Program-made: the position numbers and the translations under genes
In this document: positions 22,600 to 35,532 of the stretch, one piece after another
How the letters are laid out: every line of letters starts with the position of its first letter
Numbering within the stretch: position 1 is the stretch's first letter
Notes under the pieces: generated by a model
Told to the model about the DNA's origin: nothing
The model's database searches: none
What the model saw: the letters and a program-made list of their open reading frames with translations, nothing else
Assembly (NCBI GenBank): GCA_930367205.1
Contig: OV884012.1
Location: 36,285,520 to 36,349,519 of the forward strand
Direction: 5' to 3'
DNA length: 64,000 nucleotides
Origin: Acanthosoma haemorrhoidale
Lineage: Eukaryota; Arthropoda; Insecta; Hemiptera; Acanthosomatidae

Positions 22600-24190
22600 T
22601 TTCATCAACGCCACCTTAATTTTTGCTGAAATTGCAGAAAGTGACACTATCCACGAGCCAAGGGTCAGTCTCATAGACACGCCAGTGAGAAAACGCTTCT
22701 GCAATAGTTATACGCAATGTTTTCCTACGGAAATAAAATCGTAAACAAAATTATTATTACGAAAAAAAATGCGTAATATAACTTTTATTGTTGCCGGGAA
22801 AAAGGTTAAGTTAAAATTCACTAATATATCCAAGATTTTAGTCTAATTTTTAAACCATTTCATTAAATTTCTTATTCACATATTATGTAAAAATTTAGGA
22901 CATTTATGCCCGCCATCGCAGTTATGTCGTAGTTTTTTGTTTGTACAGTTTTGCAACAGTTCATAATGACAACGAGACTGCCGATAGCGCTTGTAAATAC
23001 AAAAATATATCGTGGGCAGAGAATTTGTTTTCATTATATTTAAGAGTAACCAGAAAATATTATGTAACGTAAGCTACCCAGTGCCGTTTGCTCCTTATCA
23101 GTAGAACCAAGTGCTACCAACGAGGCGATGCTTAGCGTACCTGTAGGTAAGCGATTACAAAGTCCGCCGATACCCTATAATATATCCTATAACTCACCAG
23201 GCTGACTGCTTCAATTAAAGAGACAATAAATTAAGCAGAAAGGAAGGAGTGATTTTGTCTAGGCTTAAAATCGATCAGGTTGATTTAATTAATTACATAT
23301 GAACAATTGAGGTAAAAGTGGAAAAGAATGAAAGAGCTAAGTCTGGAGAAATATTTTTTTTTTTCAGTTTTCTAGAAGAGTACGCACAATCATAAAAACA
23401 TATTGACCTAGAATCAATTGTAGAATTAAAAGGAGTACTTCATTCACTTTGACATTGTAAACATATTCATTTATACAGCATAAATCCACGCTGAATGCTC
23501 CCCCCCCCTCCCCCCAACGAGCTGAGCCTTAAACAGGGTTATTCAACGCTTTACAGATATGCTGGCTTCAATTTCATTTGTGGGGTCTTAATGGCTGATG
23601 CTTTCTGGGATGAATTGTTAGCTGATGCTTATGCACTTGATTTATGGCTCATAATAAGATTGCAGGCAAGGTTGACTATCACTAACAATATACTTTACAC
23701 CTTTCCTAATTCTCACTTTTCAGTATATGAATTACTCTGTACGGCTTTCTTAAGTGTCATGTATTCAATCACCGTTCAAGAAACAGCTCACTGCTTCCTC
23801 GATTCCCACGAGACAACTATATCTGTAAGTTAAAAGACGTGAGATTACATTTGATTGTTAATATGGAGTCCATATGAATTATATTGTCAATTTTCGTCAA
23901 CTCTAGCATGTGCAAGGTCACTTCAAGTCCCGAGCCTGTCAGTTTTACCTCTAGGTGACAATTATTCGTATGTATTTATGTTTGAAGATTTATTGAGCTA
24001 ATGTTTTTTTTCCGAATTAATCTACACTGCCCTTATGAATGAAGTATAATAGACTTCTGACTGCTACGCTGGGCGAGACTAGGAGTCAAGGTTAGACAAA
24101 TACTTCATTTTATCGACTTACACTGAATTTTAGATGTAAGTGTGGTTGTTCCTAGTGAGGATGTGCATGCTATTTATGCCAATGTTGTTG
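22600..24190. other. Intergenic sequence without recognisable genes
   Basis: A 112-codon + strand open frame at 23495-23833 begins in a C-rich tract and has no domain I recognise; there is no splice, promoter or similarity support for it. The rest is AT-rich. Confidence 0.4.
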
Positions 24191-24192
24191 TA

Positions 24193-25059
24193 AAGGGTGT
24201 CCCACAATTAACGCAACATTTGATTTAAAACACAGTTTTTAGTATTTTTGTTGTTATTTTTTTATTGAATTATAAAGTAAATAGGATAGGGTTATTTATG
24301 GAATAACACATCGGGCAAATGGCCTCCACGACTTTGCTGGCACATGCGCAATCTTTTGTCGAAATTTTCCATGAGCATTTGGCATAAATGTGGTTGAATA
24401 TCCTCTTTTAATGCACGGGTGGATGTGGGCTTGTTGACATACACCTTTGACGTCAAATAATCCTATAAAAAGAAATCTAAAGGGGTTAATCACACGATAT
24501 AGGGGGCCAATTCTGATCACCGAAACGATAGAGTACACGACCTGGAAATGTCTCATGCAGTATTTGAATTGTTTCATGGGCTGCATGGCATGTGGCACCA
24601 TCTTGTTGAAACCACATATTGACCACATCAATATCATCCAATTTCGGCACAAAGAATTGTGTTTACGACGCCGAAATGATGTTCCTGGATTTTCAACAAC
24701 ACTCTCACGCACTGCTTCGATATTGACATTTGAACGGCTTGTTTTTGGACGACCAGTGTGTTTAGTGTCTCCAACTGATCCAGTATCCCTAAATTTTTCA
24801 ATTAATATCTTCACAGTTGATGAAGTCAAAACACTATTCCAACCATATTTTGTGTAAAATTTTCGAACTGTGGCCGCCAAACTTTCATTATTTTCGAGAT
24901 AATGTTCAACAATAAAGTCACGTTGTTCTATCGTGTAACGCTCCATTTTTACTAACCCTAAACTGTCAGCTGTCAAATTGTTTTTTTTTTAGGGTTGCCA
25001 GCACTTTACTGCACAAATGGTGGCAAATTCAAATCTTGCGTTAATTCTGGGACACCCTT
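24193..25059 (-). mobile_element. Internally deleted mariner-like transposon (copy 1)
   Basis: Terminal inverted repeats begin AAGGGTGTCCC at both ends and continue through the TTAACGCAA segment for about 30 bases. TA dinucleotides at 24191-24192 and 25060-25061 are the expected target duplication. The element is 867 bases long, about two-thirds of a full mariner, and carries a broken transposase on the - strand. Confidence 0.9.
24296..24946 (-). pseudogene. Mariner transposase remnant (copy 1)
   Basis: Starts at ATG 24946-24944 with MERYTIEQRDFIVEHY, then helix-turn-helix text through TGRPKTSRSNVNIEAV. After FRRR the sequence jumps straight to the part encoding, in another frame, a MWFQQDGATCH-like second-catalytic-Asp block, so the segment with the first catalytic Asp is missing. 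The C-terminal end, in shifted frames, reads MCQQSRGGH-like. Frameshifts and the deletion make it inactive. The same deletion is present in the copy at 58416. Confidence 0.85.
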
Positions 25060-25061
25060 TA

Positions 25062-25924
25062 CTAGTTCAGTTGAACTGGGTTGCTCCGAGGACTCGCCTG
25101 AGAATTGGGATAGCGGCATGGAAGTCAATACAAATGTGAACACTCATGCAATTGCATGTGCCAACCTAGATCGGGCATGTCCTCTTGTTCTCAAGTCTAA
25201 AGTAGGCTTGGAACATCTACCGATCTTCTTAGCACATTATGAGTACTATACCGCTTGTAGTGTGCTGCAGACCACGTTACATCCCCGGAAAGATCCTAAT
25301 CTTTGGCCATTGAAGGGCTGCAGTGTTACAGGTGCAAGGTTAAAATTACCAAGGCTGCTTAGCTATATAGTTGTGACCGGCTCTTGTACCATGGCCTTGC
25401 TGGCCACTTGTACACACAGGTCAACTCACTTCGTCGCTGTCTTATTCTTGAAGCAAGATAAGAATAATCTGAGACAAAGCCCATATAAACTATATAATTA
25501 ATTGCAAAGGCAATGAGGCTTAAAAAGAGACATTTAAAAGTTCATGATTGAACATTTGCACGGTTTGTTCACTAAGCTTTAGTCTCCAAAATTATTTTAT
25601 TGACACAATGTAATTAAATCCTCAACGTTTCACCTGTTAAGGCATCATCAAGGACCAAAATTTGGAAACAAGATGTATGTAGTTACGTTAAAGAAACAAG
25701 TTGTTTACTTAAAAAATATAACACAAACAAACAATTTTTTTTTAATATTGTGATCAAATTACAAGCTGCTTTAATGAAAATATAATAAATTAGTATAATG
25801 ACATATTTATGCTTTCTAACTGAATTTCAACACTACAGGATGATTGTTTGATCAGTAGAAAACATTGTACATATAACAGTCTTTCTGACAGTCTGGACTT
25901 GAAATTTAATAGATAAAAACGTCT
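25062..25924. other. Intergenic sequence with short repeated segments
   Basis: A + strand open frame covers 24995-25501 but shows no domain and starts inside the mariner end. The segment about 25378-25452 (GGCTCTTGTA to CAGGTCAACTC) recurs at about 35428-35507, so it is repeat-derived. Around 25622-25650 the string AACGTTTCACCTGTTAAGG resembles reverse-strand 3' UTR text of LINE-type elements, at low confidence. Confidence 0.4.
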
Positions 25925-26105
25925 TTATTGTGATAAAATTACAATTTGCCTTTTATTGGGCAATAAGTAGTTGTGTTCAATGTTCTCATTCATACCATAT
26001 TTACAATTCTTCATTTACTCGCTCATTCATACAGTATTTACAAACAGCCAGAGACCTCCCAAATTCAGATGGTTGCCACCCCCTCGCATGAGGAGTCTTG
26101 GAAGG
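25925..26105 (-). mobile_element. 3' tail of a Jockey-like LINE (5'-truncated copy)
   Basis: This segment matches 49390-49600, which forms the 3' untranslated end of a Jockey-like LINE (shared GATAAAATTACAAT, CATACAATATTTACAA-like and CTCGCATG text). Only the last about 180 bases of the element are present, as expected for a 5'-truncated insertion on the - strand. Confidence 0.7.
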
Positions 26106-29100
26106 TAGTATGTTTGATATTGAGGCGTTTAGTATCAAAACCAGCTCGATAAAAAAATTTTCAAACTAACTTTATTCAGTTTTTTCGCAAGTATTGGGCC
26201 TATTCTATATTCAACTTAAGCTATTCTGATAAAAACCAACTCCAACCGTTATATAAAGATTTCAAAAGTGCACTCTCGTTTCAAACCCAGATTAAAATTG
26301 TTTGTTTTTCGTCTCTCTTGTAATTTCTGGAAATGGATCGAGAGTTTTGACGCTAAAGCCTAAATATCTAGCACACTATATCATTAGGTTTTTTTAATAT
26401 TAGTCCTTCCAAGGATCCTAGTCATACACATATCGTGGGGGTCCATGAATAAATTTGATAAAGCCTTAAGACTGAAGCGACAACTTACAATTATGAGCCT
26501 AAGCAGATAAACCACTCATTTCCCACTTAAAATACCTACTATCTGAATATAAGGACTCCGTGAAGCATTCCGTAATAACCGCTTCTCCAACTTCCAAAAG
26601 GTAAAAAACCGTGTTGCTGATCGGCGACGTGCGGTCTAAACTACCCCTCAATTATCTAGCCACTTACTTCCAGCTCGAGCTGGAATCTCTCTGCCAGCGG
26701 CGGTCCAATACTTAATGACAGCTGCAACTTATGCAGATCTTATCCGCTTAATTGTCGAGGAACAGATTGCCAGCTCTCACAACATTGTTGGCTTCTTTGC
26801 TCACCTTCCTCACTACTCCTTTCTATATTGTACGCCGCACGTACAATATATACTAGGGATAAAAACTCGTTTCATTACATAATATACATAGAACACTTAC
26901 CAATATGTAAAATGTAAACACATAATCCTATGGAGTGCAGTCCTTCGGCTTGAGTTGGTCTGCTGCCAATTCTAAACATTACATTTTTAGACTTGTAAAC
27001 ATAAATAATAGCACAGCATATCTACGCGATTAAATCTTATAAGAAACAAAATATTGACCATCATCAATTTCTCATAAATTCTAGTATTTAAAAATTGTTC
27101 CATCCAATTTAGTTTTAGGTTTTTGGTTTTCCTACAGAAGCCATCGGTCATTTGCAACTATTTGAGCCCATGAAGCATAAAATGAAATAAAAAGAATCTC
27201 CCTCTCTCTTTCTCAATAATAATATATACAACAATACTTATCCTATACAATCATTCAGAAAATAAAATATATTTTGAATTGTCTAAAAATCATTTAATTC
27301 TTAATAATGAAATATATAATAGCTAACGCTAACAACTACCAAACTATTAAAAAATATATATGAATGCATGGTTTGTAGTGGATGTGGATGGATATACTTA
27401 AATAATAACTCCTCTGTCTCTCCACAATGAAGTTTATTGAACAATAACGTTTTCAACAGCACTAAGTGAATTGTTAAAATAAAAAGTCAAATTAAGTTTT
27501 TGTTTAAATGTATGAAAAAAAATAAATGCATATATGGTTCTAATAGAGGTAATGGTGGAGTATGAGCCCCATTTTTGTTATTATAAAAAACAAAAAAATT
27601 TACTTGGGTTTTGATAAAACTGCCACGGAAACTTAAGATTTAACATTTTTGTATACAATTTAAAAAAAAAAAAATTATTCAGAGACTAGAAAGTAAAAAA
27701 TAATACTTCCAAAGAATTAATATTTTGAAAAAAAAGTTCTGATCTGGTATTATGAGAGTAAATCCTCTTTTTTCTATCCTCGGAAATATTCTTTTTTTCC
27801 ACAGCCGCTAAGAGGGCATCTTTGTGATGTAAAAAGGGCTGCAATTGCGGGTTTCGGACCTTTGTATGTTTGTTGTTCAATATACCAACAACAGCCGGGC
27901 CTAGGGGGCTCAAATTACCACCATCGCCATATTTATGTTGGATATCCTCATATCTTAATCGTTCATTGGTACTGCCTAAATTACAAATAACCGACTTAAA
28001 AACCTACTGTAACACATTCATTAGCATTTATATATAATGTACGTGGTTCGTTACCGTAATTAAAAGTAAAAGACTTGCCTTTTGAAGTTTTAAAAATCGA
28101 GAAAATACACACACTACCCCATACACATCAACCACCATTGGCAAATGAACCAGAGCGGACTAGTGGTAACAGGATTTACTAAACTACTAGTTTGCATCAT
28201 AGTGCGCTATGTATACAAATCGCTATGTGTTCAGTTAATTAGGGGGCTCATATTACCACCTTTACCTCTATGCATATGTGATTGATACACAAATAAAATT
28301 AAAATTTGTATTAAGCTAATGGCATAAATAAAAATAAGAAGAATAAGGTGATAGTATTCCTAACTCTCATATTGAAGACCCAATACTACTGATTGTCAGA
28401 GAAAGCGTTTACACAATGGAATGTCCAGAAATCATATTCATTAGTTCTGTATAAGATGACACAGAAGTACCACACAAAGTAGCATTGTTATTTACTTATA
28501 AAACAAGAATTAGAAAGAATCCAAATAAAACTTGACTCAAACATTTCTAAACAAGGCAAGTTAATCGCCGATAGTCATAAAGCTTAAAAATCTTTTCTGA
28601 CAATAATTTTCGTTTTATTTTTCTATTAAATTAAACCAGTCGAGGTAACTTGCTCAAGTTAGATTGCTCAAGATTCGTATAAACAAGTATGCAATATTTA
28701 ATAGATTTTCACGAAACGAACTTTGAGTAATTAAAAAATGAACAACGTGCTTTTGTCATTTATCTTGTTCTGAAGTGAAAGGTGGCTTCTATTTCATCCA
28801 GGTTACACATCCAGCATTTCTGCAGCTATGGCCGAGAAAAGGATTAAATAAAAATATATGAATAATATTGCTTTGTATTTTGAAGAACTAACACAGATTT
28901 ACTGATGGCTCCATTCACAGACTCCACTTGCGATTGGCAGAACTGTGCACGCAACCAAACGGAATATACTTTGCGCAAGATGGTATACTAGTCTCATAAT
29001 AATTTCTGAAAGCTTTAAATAAGAATTAAGAAGTTAGTGTGGACTCTGTCTTCGGATGTACACGATTGTATGATAATCTGATCACTAAAAGATGAGGAAT

Positions 29101-30450
29101 GCCAAATTCTTTAACCGTTTGTGAATTTAATGGCTCATTTGTAAAAAAAAATAACGATAAAGTAACCGGTTAATGTGGAATTAACATTTGCGCTACATTC
29201 TAACCTCCGGGATCGATTATAAGACAGCTCTAAGCCGATTTAGCTTTTAGGGGCACATATATTCGGATAAGGTGTCCAATCTTCTTAATATACTTTAAAT
29301 CTGGATTTGTGGTCAATTCATGAGGCGAAACTTTTTGAAAACCTCCCTACCCTTTTAGAAAAAAAACACCTTAGCTAAAAAAGACCGACCTGGTTAATAT
29401 TACGAGTATAATATATATGTGCCGATAGGTTTTTGGATTTCTCAGATTTCGACAAGAAACCATGGTGTCGATTAATTAACGTTATGCTAAAGATTAACGC
29501 GTCGATTTTGATTTAAATTGCCCCCAAAAGAAGTTCAGCTCATGTAGTTTTGAGGAATATTTTGTCACAAGTACCTCTTCTTTTTATTAAAATAACGAAG
29601 AAATGATCAAAACATTAATTGTAGGGAATACCTTTCAGTAAAATGTTTACATTTCTTTTTCTTATTTAAATGGTCCAGAAAAAAGCTCTTGAAACAGCTT
29701 TTCAGTCAAAAATGATATCAATTAATTCAGAGAGGAAGCAACCTCTTTGTAATACTTGTGTATATAATTGTATAATTACATATTCGTCCTAATAATCATC
29801 ATATATTTTAATTAATCTAAATGAGTACTCATTTCTATATATACCCACCCGTCTGTGTACTTTCCTGGGTCCGGTAATCGGGATTTTCCCATTAGGGTTT
29901 TTCTCTAAAGTAAAGAAACAACTTAATTGTTTTATGAACCCAAAATAAAAATTTATTGAAAGCAGAAACTAATCCCTTAAACTGTGACATTATATAGTTT
30001 AATTTCCAAGTTAAGAGGAAGATTACATATTATAGAAGTAACTTACATCGTAAAGTTGTTAGTGATACACTATCCTGTACTTGGTGTAAACGTAGTGAGG
30101 AGGTTATATTTTATATCACGTCACAAGGCCCGAGGCTAGGGAGAAACTATTTATTTATATCAAGCACAAATGTTATCAGCATGAAATCTCACATTAAATC
30201 TAAAGAAGGGGTCGGATAAAGGTAGTTCTTAAGCATAAACATTTATGAAAAATCCCCCCCCCCCATATCCTTTTATATTACATCTGCTCGGTAAACAAAG
30301 CTATGATTTACTTCCACTTAAATGTAATATGTTTCCAAAGACCTGGTTTTTGTTTTATACATAAAATAAGTGTATACTTTAACTATATACTTAGCTGATT
30401 GCTTGAGTGAAATAGAAAGAGAGCGAGAAACAGACGGATCGTAAGGTATT
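26106..30450. other. Intergenic region without supported genes
   Basis: An exact 11-base inverted repeat (TATATTGTACG, 5-base loop) is at 26825-26851. A repeat fragment near 27400-27440 resembles 235-270 and 33790-33830. The - strand frame at 27686-27913 has no recognisable domain; its end (LSPLGPAVVG-like) lies next to a short motif, AGGGGGCTCA, that recurs near 28240. Otherwise AT-rich with no exon evidence. Confidence 0.4.
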
Positions 30451-31170
30451 TGTCTGATGACATCAAAGCTTTCCTTTAGTGTAGCTCGAGACTTAGTGTG
30501 TTTTATGCAGCCAGTCCTCGGACCATGTTCCCTCTGCGGTCTATACGGTCCACTACACGGCTGTGAGGGGGACGCCCACCGCGGGCTAGGATCTCTACGA
30601 CCCAGCCACTATCCGACAGGCGTCAAAAAAGAGATAAAATGGGTAAACCTGTGGTCTTTGAACTTTGCTATCGGCCTAGTCAGCGGGCAGCTTTATTCGT
30701 ATTGATCTGACTCCATGAGAAGGTGTGCACTATGTTCAGGAGAAGAGGTACAGGGTACGTATTATAGGTAGTTTATCTGGTCTTGGAATGGCCACGAATT
30801 TACACTCAGTAGCTAAGGGTAGGTGAAAACCGTCCGGAACCCAAAGGCGAGTGTGATCGGGAGAGAGGCAGACTGGATCGCTGTGGGAGACGCTACTAGG
30901 TAAAGTTTGTAGGGTACAGGTTTGTAAGCCCCAGAGACTGTTGTCGGCATGTAAAGTGCCGGTCGGGCTCAGAATAAATGGAAAAATCTCCGAATCTCGG
31001 TCTTATATAGGCAGGTCAGAGGCTGGGCTATGTCCGCGCCCTGAAGTGAGCTGCCGTGATCTATTTCCCCTATCTAACTGACGCCTCAGGTTTTTTATTA
31101 TTGCAATATGGAAACGTAAATAAGTAGGATTCGTAGTGCGGGGAATATGGTGTTTATGTTATTAGGAGTA
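30451..31170 (-). mobile_element. LTR copy 3, reverse strand, boundaries approximate
   Basis: Reverse-strand match to the LTR at 4788: polyadenylation signal (TTTATT on +, 30692-30697), the CTATGTTCAGGAGAAGAGG block, GGTCTTGGAATGGCC, and a TATA box (TATATA at 31004-31009) next to the GGCAGGTCAGAG segment. The outer ends have diverged and no target duplication could be found, so the limits are estimates. Confidence 0.7.
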
Positions 31171-32322
31171 CATAGATCATGTGCAGCAAAAATGTAGTGA
31201 CATCTGCCAACAATTAAACGATGCAGGCAACCAAACTGACGCTCAGACAAAGTTCAGCGTAGTTCTATAATACCACTCTCATGAGGCTGATGAAGAAACT
31301 GGAGACCCGTAAGAGAGAGGATCTGTACTTGCAGTACCACCTGGTTCAAAGACCTCATAACCCTGCTTGCAACATGCCAACAGCTGATTGTTGCAGTTTA
31401 TTGTCACAAGACAACTACCATTCATCGCTGGTGCATGAACCACGACCTGCCCTAACGTATTGATACTTCGCTGAAGAATGGAAGCCCCCCGTCATTTCTT
31501 TGTGCAAGTGTGATTGATCACCGCAACCTTGGGTGAAAGGAAACTATATTCTATGGAATATTCAGTACCAATATAAATAACGCAGTATAATATATTGGGC
31601 GTGTTTCTCGAAATATGTATCTTTAATTTCTGTTTGAACCAATCGCCATATTTTTAGGTTTATTTTAGAGAAGTGGTATTTTCAATGGGAGTTTTATTTA
31701 ATAACCCAACGGTGCTTAAAATAAAACCAGCCCTGCGGTAAATTACAACTTATCATAGTTAATTACATGGTAATCGGAAAAAAGTTAATTTCAGAATCAA
31801 ATTAAGATCTTCTCACCCAGATTAATTACTAATATCAGTATTTTTCAAACTATAATTACACGATTAAATTACACAATAAAAGTAATTACACAATTAATTA
31901 CAGTAATTAAAATCGGGGTCGGAACATAAACTCAACAGGTAATGCCCCATGATTCTAAAAATAAAAGTAATCCTATGAGATATAGTAAGTGTAATCAATC
32001 AGTTAATTACTGTGTAATGAAAAAATACTTATTCTCTGGCATATTAGGCAGGATATCAAATCACAATTCTCGACGTTCTGTTTAAAAATTTGTACGCTAT
32101 GTCTAGAGTTTACTGGACTGCAAATACAAAAGAACATGCAGATTAGATTCATGACTTTTTTTTTCTTAAAACGGCCCGGAGGCGTGGTGACGAATTCCCA
32201 CTTCAACCAATAGACCGTTTTAGAGACACTTCTTTTGAATATGTATTTAAATAAAAATGATTCAATAAAACTTAACTTAAATCAAGATGGAATAATTGGA
32301 CGGGTAATGTTTCACTCGGGTA
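31171..32322. other. Intergenic sequence before the minisatellite
   Basis: No supported gene. The frame at 31281-31463 is not recognisable. The piece around 31721-31760 (AAAATAAAACCAGC then CGGTAAATTA) recurs at about 34961-35000, so a dispersed repeat is present. Confidence 0.4.
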
Positions 32323-33362
32323 GGGAATTCACATCTAAGGCATGTGTAATAAAGGAATTAGGGAATTTACATCTAAGGCATGTGTAATAAAGGAATTAGG
32401 GAATTCACATCTAAGGCATGTGTAATAAAGGAATTAGGGAATTTACATCTAAGGCATGTGTAATAAAGGAATTAGGGAATTTCATCTAAGGCACGTGTAA
32501 CAAAGGAATTAGGGAATTTCATCTAAGGCATGTGTAATAAAGGAATTAGGGAATTTCATCTAAGGCATGTGTAACAAAGGAATTAGCGAATTTCATCTAA
32601 GGCATGTGTAACAAAGGAATTAGAGAATTTCATCTAAGGCATGTGTAACAAAGGAATTAGGGAATTTCATCTAAGGCACGTGTAACAGAGGAATTAGGGA
32701 ATTTCATCTAAGGCATGTGTAACAAAGGAATTAGCGAATTTCATCTAAGGCATGTGTAACAAAGGAATTAGAGAATTTCATCTAAGGCATGTGTAACAAT
32801 GGAATTAGGGAATTTCATCTAAGGCACGTGTAACAAAGGAATTAGGGAATTTCATCTAAGGCATGTGTAACAAAGGAATTAGCGAATTTCATCTAAGGCA
32901 TGTGTAACAAAGGAATTAGAGAATTTCATCTAAGGCATGTGTAACAAAGTAATTAGGGAATTTCATCTAAGGCACGTGTAACAAAGGAATTAGGGAATTT
33001 CATCTAAGGCATGTGTAACAAAGGAATTAGGGAATTTCATCTAAGGCATGTGTAACAAAGGAATTAGCGAATTTTATCTAAGGCATGTGTAACAAAGGAA
33101 TTAGCGAATTTCATCTAAGGCATGTGTAACAAAGGAATTAGGGAATTTCATCTAAGGCACGTGTAACAAAGGAATTAGGGAATTTCATCTAAGGCATGTG
33201 TAACAAAGGAATTAGGGAATTTCATCTAAGGCATGTGTAACAAAGGAATTTGGGAATTTCATCTAAGGCATGTGTAACAAAGGAATTAGGGAATTTCATC
33301 TAAGGCATGTGTAACAAAGGAATTAGGGAATTTCATCTAAGGCATGTGTGACAAAGGAATTA
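32323..33362. repeat. Minisatellite, 28 units of 37-38 bp with higher-order structure
   Basis: Twenty-eight units of the type GGGAATTTCATCTAAGGCA + TGTGTAACAAAGGAATTA: four 38-base units, then twenty-four of 37 bases, 1040 bases in all. The first four alternate two variants. Further in, units starting GGG(with CACGTG), GGG, GCG and GAG repeat as a four-unit block, clearest at units 10-13 and 14-17. The 3' end is more homogeneous. Several units carry the palindrome CACGTG. No coding frame runs through it. Confidence 0.97.
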
Positions 33363-34734
33363 GAAAATTTACTATATTCCTGACATTTTATAATAGAGCG
33401 ATTACATAAAATTAATTAGTTTAATACACACATATTAAACACGTTATTAATTATTTATATTGCCTGTTTTTAATTATAAGTTATATGTGGGCCCTGATAG
33501 TATCTTCTCTCTCCTCAGCTCCTTTTACATTGTGATATTAATTAACAATAAATGATAAATCTCTGAATTTATTTTTTCTTGACCGTATTTAATCAAACCC
33601 TGGGGAAAATCAAACTTTAAACCTTGAACACCTCCTGAGTGTGGTTTCAGAAAGCTAAAAAATAAGTTTTTATCCAGATAAGCCATTTTTCGCATTATAC
33701 ATAGACACTCTAACAACTATAATAACGTTAAAAAATGATGGTGGATTATCAAAGTAGTAGTTAAAAACAAATTGTGTATTAGATTTGTGAAATAAAAAGT
33801 CTTGCCTCTCCACAAATAATTTATCGGAATAACACGTTTGATTGACAAAGCAGTCACCTACAGTGGTTTTTGATGCAATTTGATAAAAATATAAATTTAG
33901 ATATAAAATAAAAAGTTTTAATTTTGATTTAAAAAAGTGACATTTTATGGCTGGCCGCCATAATGACTGAAAGGGAAACCCAAAGATTAATCATTGGCGA
34001 GTTACAATAACCACAATGGGCTTTTAGAGAACTTTTGCAATAACAATACCAAACAAAATTTTGACCTTAAAACATGGAGAGCAATGCTTGTTATTTCATA
34101 AAAAAAACCATTTTTTTGTAATTATTTCGAATTTGGTATGATCAAAATCAATTCAAGTTTTGTTTCATAAAACCCTTATTACCTACGCAATTATAAGATA
34201 AGATAAGAAAAACGATTTTCGATTCGTTCATTATTTTCTCCCAAAACTATATTTTTCTGAATATCTTTGAATTTATTTTTACGGTGACGTCTTTAATGTG
34301 TGCTGCTAAGAAATCCAAACTTTACATTTCAGTATCAAAGTTTCCGCTATTATTAACACTAAAACACGCAGCGTAATACTGGCTACTGTTTTAACATACC
34401 TTTAAAAGATCAGGTCGATTTAATACTTTGTACGTCCGTTTTGGTAGAAATGACAGTCAGACCGTCCATACGAAAACCATTACCAGTGTTCAAATGAAAG
34501 AGTGTCGTCTTTAAAATACTTCCTTCCTCCATAAGTCACTAATAACTTTCTAAATATGGCGACATAGCCAGTCTAACAACATCCTACATCACTGGGGCTT
34601 CCAGTAATTCTATTTAGTGATTAAATACTCCCCAGAGCTATATAACTGTATAAAATCATAATTTGAGAATTAACATGAAGTCAGTGAAATCGTTATGATT
34701 GATTACTAAGTTTGAAATGAAGTAGAATTGTCTT
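33363..34734. other. AT-rich intergenic DNA
   Basis: No gene is seen. The part near 33790-33830 (TTGCCTCTCCACAAA) is related to repeats at about 246 and 27411. Confidence 0.4.
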
Positions 34735-34805
34735 TCCACCCGTGGACTTGAACACAGTAACTCTCGTATCATAAAACGGTAACCTTGACCACCAGAGGCC
34801 GTACA
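34735..34805 (-). repeat. tRNA-derived SINE head or tRNA relic
   Basis: Read on the - strand, GGCCTCTGGTGGTCAAGG fits an RNA polymerase III A box and, about 35 bases on, TGTTCAAGTCCACGG fits a B box. The arms do not fold into a functional tRNA (acceptor ends do not pair), so a SINE or pseudo-tRNA is more likely. The neighbouring GAAGGCCACTTTTT text recurs at 36418-36431. Confidence 0.5.
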
Positions 34806-35527
34806 GGAGCACCGAAGGCCACTTTTTTGTTTATACGCTCAACGAAAACAAGGTTTTAAATAAGATTCTGTAAAAGGTCCGTTATGCTTTTTCAAATTTT
34901 TCTTCGGAAATTCTTTAAAATTCGTTCAGTTCCAGAGTATGGTAAATTTCTATGGCGATAAAAATAAAACCAGCACCACGGTAAATTATAACGAGCATTA
35001 GTTATTTAATTACGAGGTGATTATAAAAAATTTAGATAATCAATCAAAAGAGGTAATTAGTAAGATCATCGAACCCCACTTCCACTTGCTCGAAAAGGCT
35101 GCATATCGCCTGATGGTATTAAGTGTTATGTGTTGTGACAAGCTTGTCCTTGAAAGTAGTTTGGGTTTTATACTTGTGCTGTCTCCCACCCCGGTGAGTT
35201 GGGACCAGACAGGCAACTCACCAGACAAGCGTACCCCCATTATCCACATGTGTCCAATCGTATATGCTTTCAACTTACACCCTATGAATTACCCTAAGTT
35301 GGGACTACTGACCTATTAATATCATTTGAGATGATCAAAAATTTGTACATCAGTAAGCTCTAGAGGTGTAGGTTCTAATTTTGTAAAGTTATAGTAATTG
35401 AAGGTGGCTCAACTATGGAATGGCGAGCGGCTCTTGTAGTACTGGCTTGCTGGTACACACAGGTCAACTCGCTTTCATGTGGTCACTTCCTTATTATTGA
35501 AGTGTAGTGTAGGCATACGATTTATGT
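34806..35527. other. Repeat-derived intergenic sequence
   Basis: Contains second copies of segments seen elsewhere: about 34961-35000 (like 31721) and about 35428-35507 (like 25378). Overlapping open frames at 35017-35319 (+) and 35040-35273 (-) have no recognisable content. Confidence 0.45.
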
Positions 35528-35532
35528 TTACT

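Noticed and set aside
23495..23833. 112-codon + strand open frame
   Set aside because: Starts within a poly-C tract, no domain or similarity recognised, no polyadenylation or splice context.
24995..25501. 168-codon + strand open frame, the longest after the mariner and the one at the right edge
   Set aside because: It starts inside the mariner terminal region and covers text repeated at 35428; the amino-acid content matches nothing I know.
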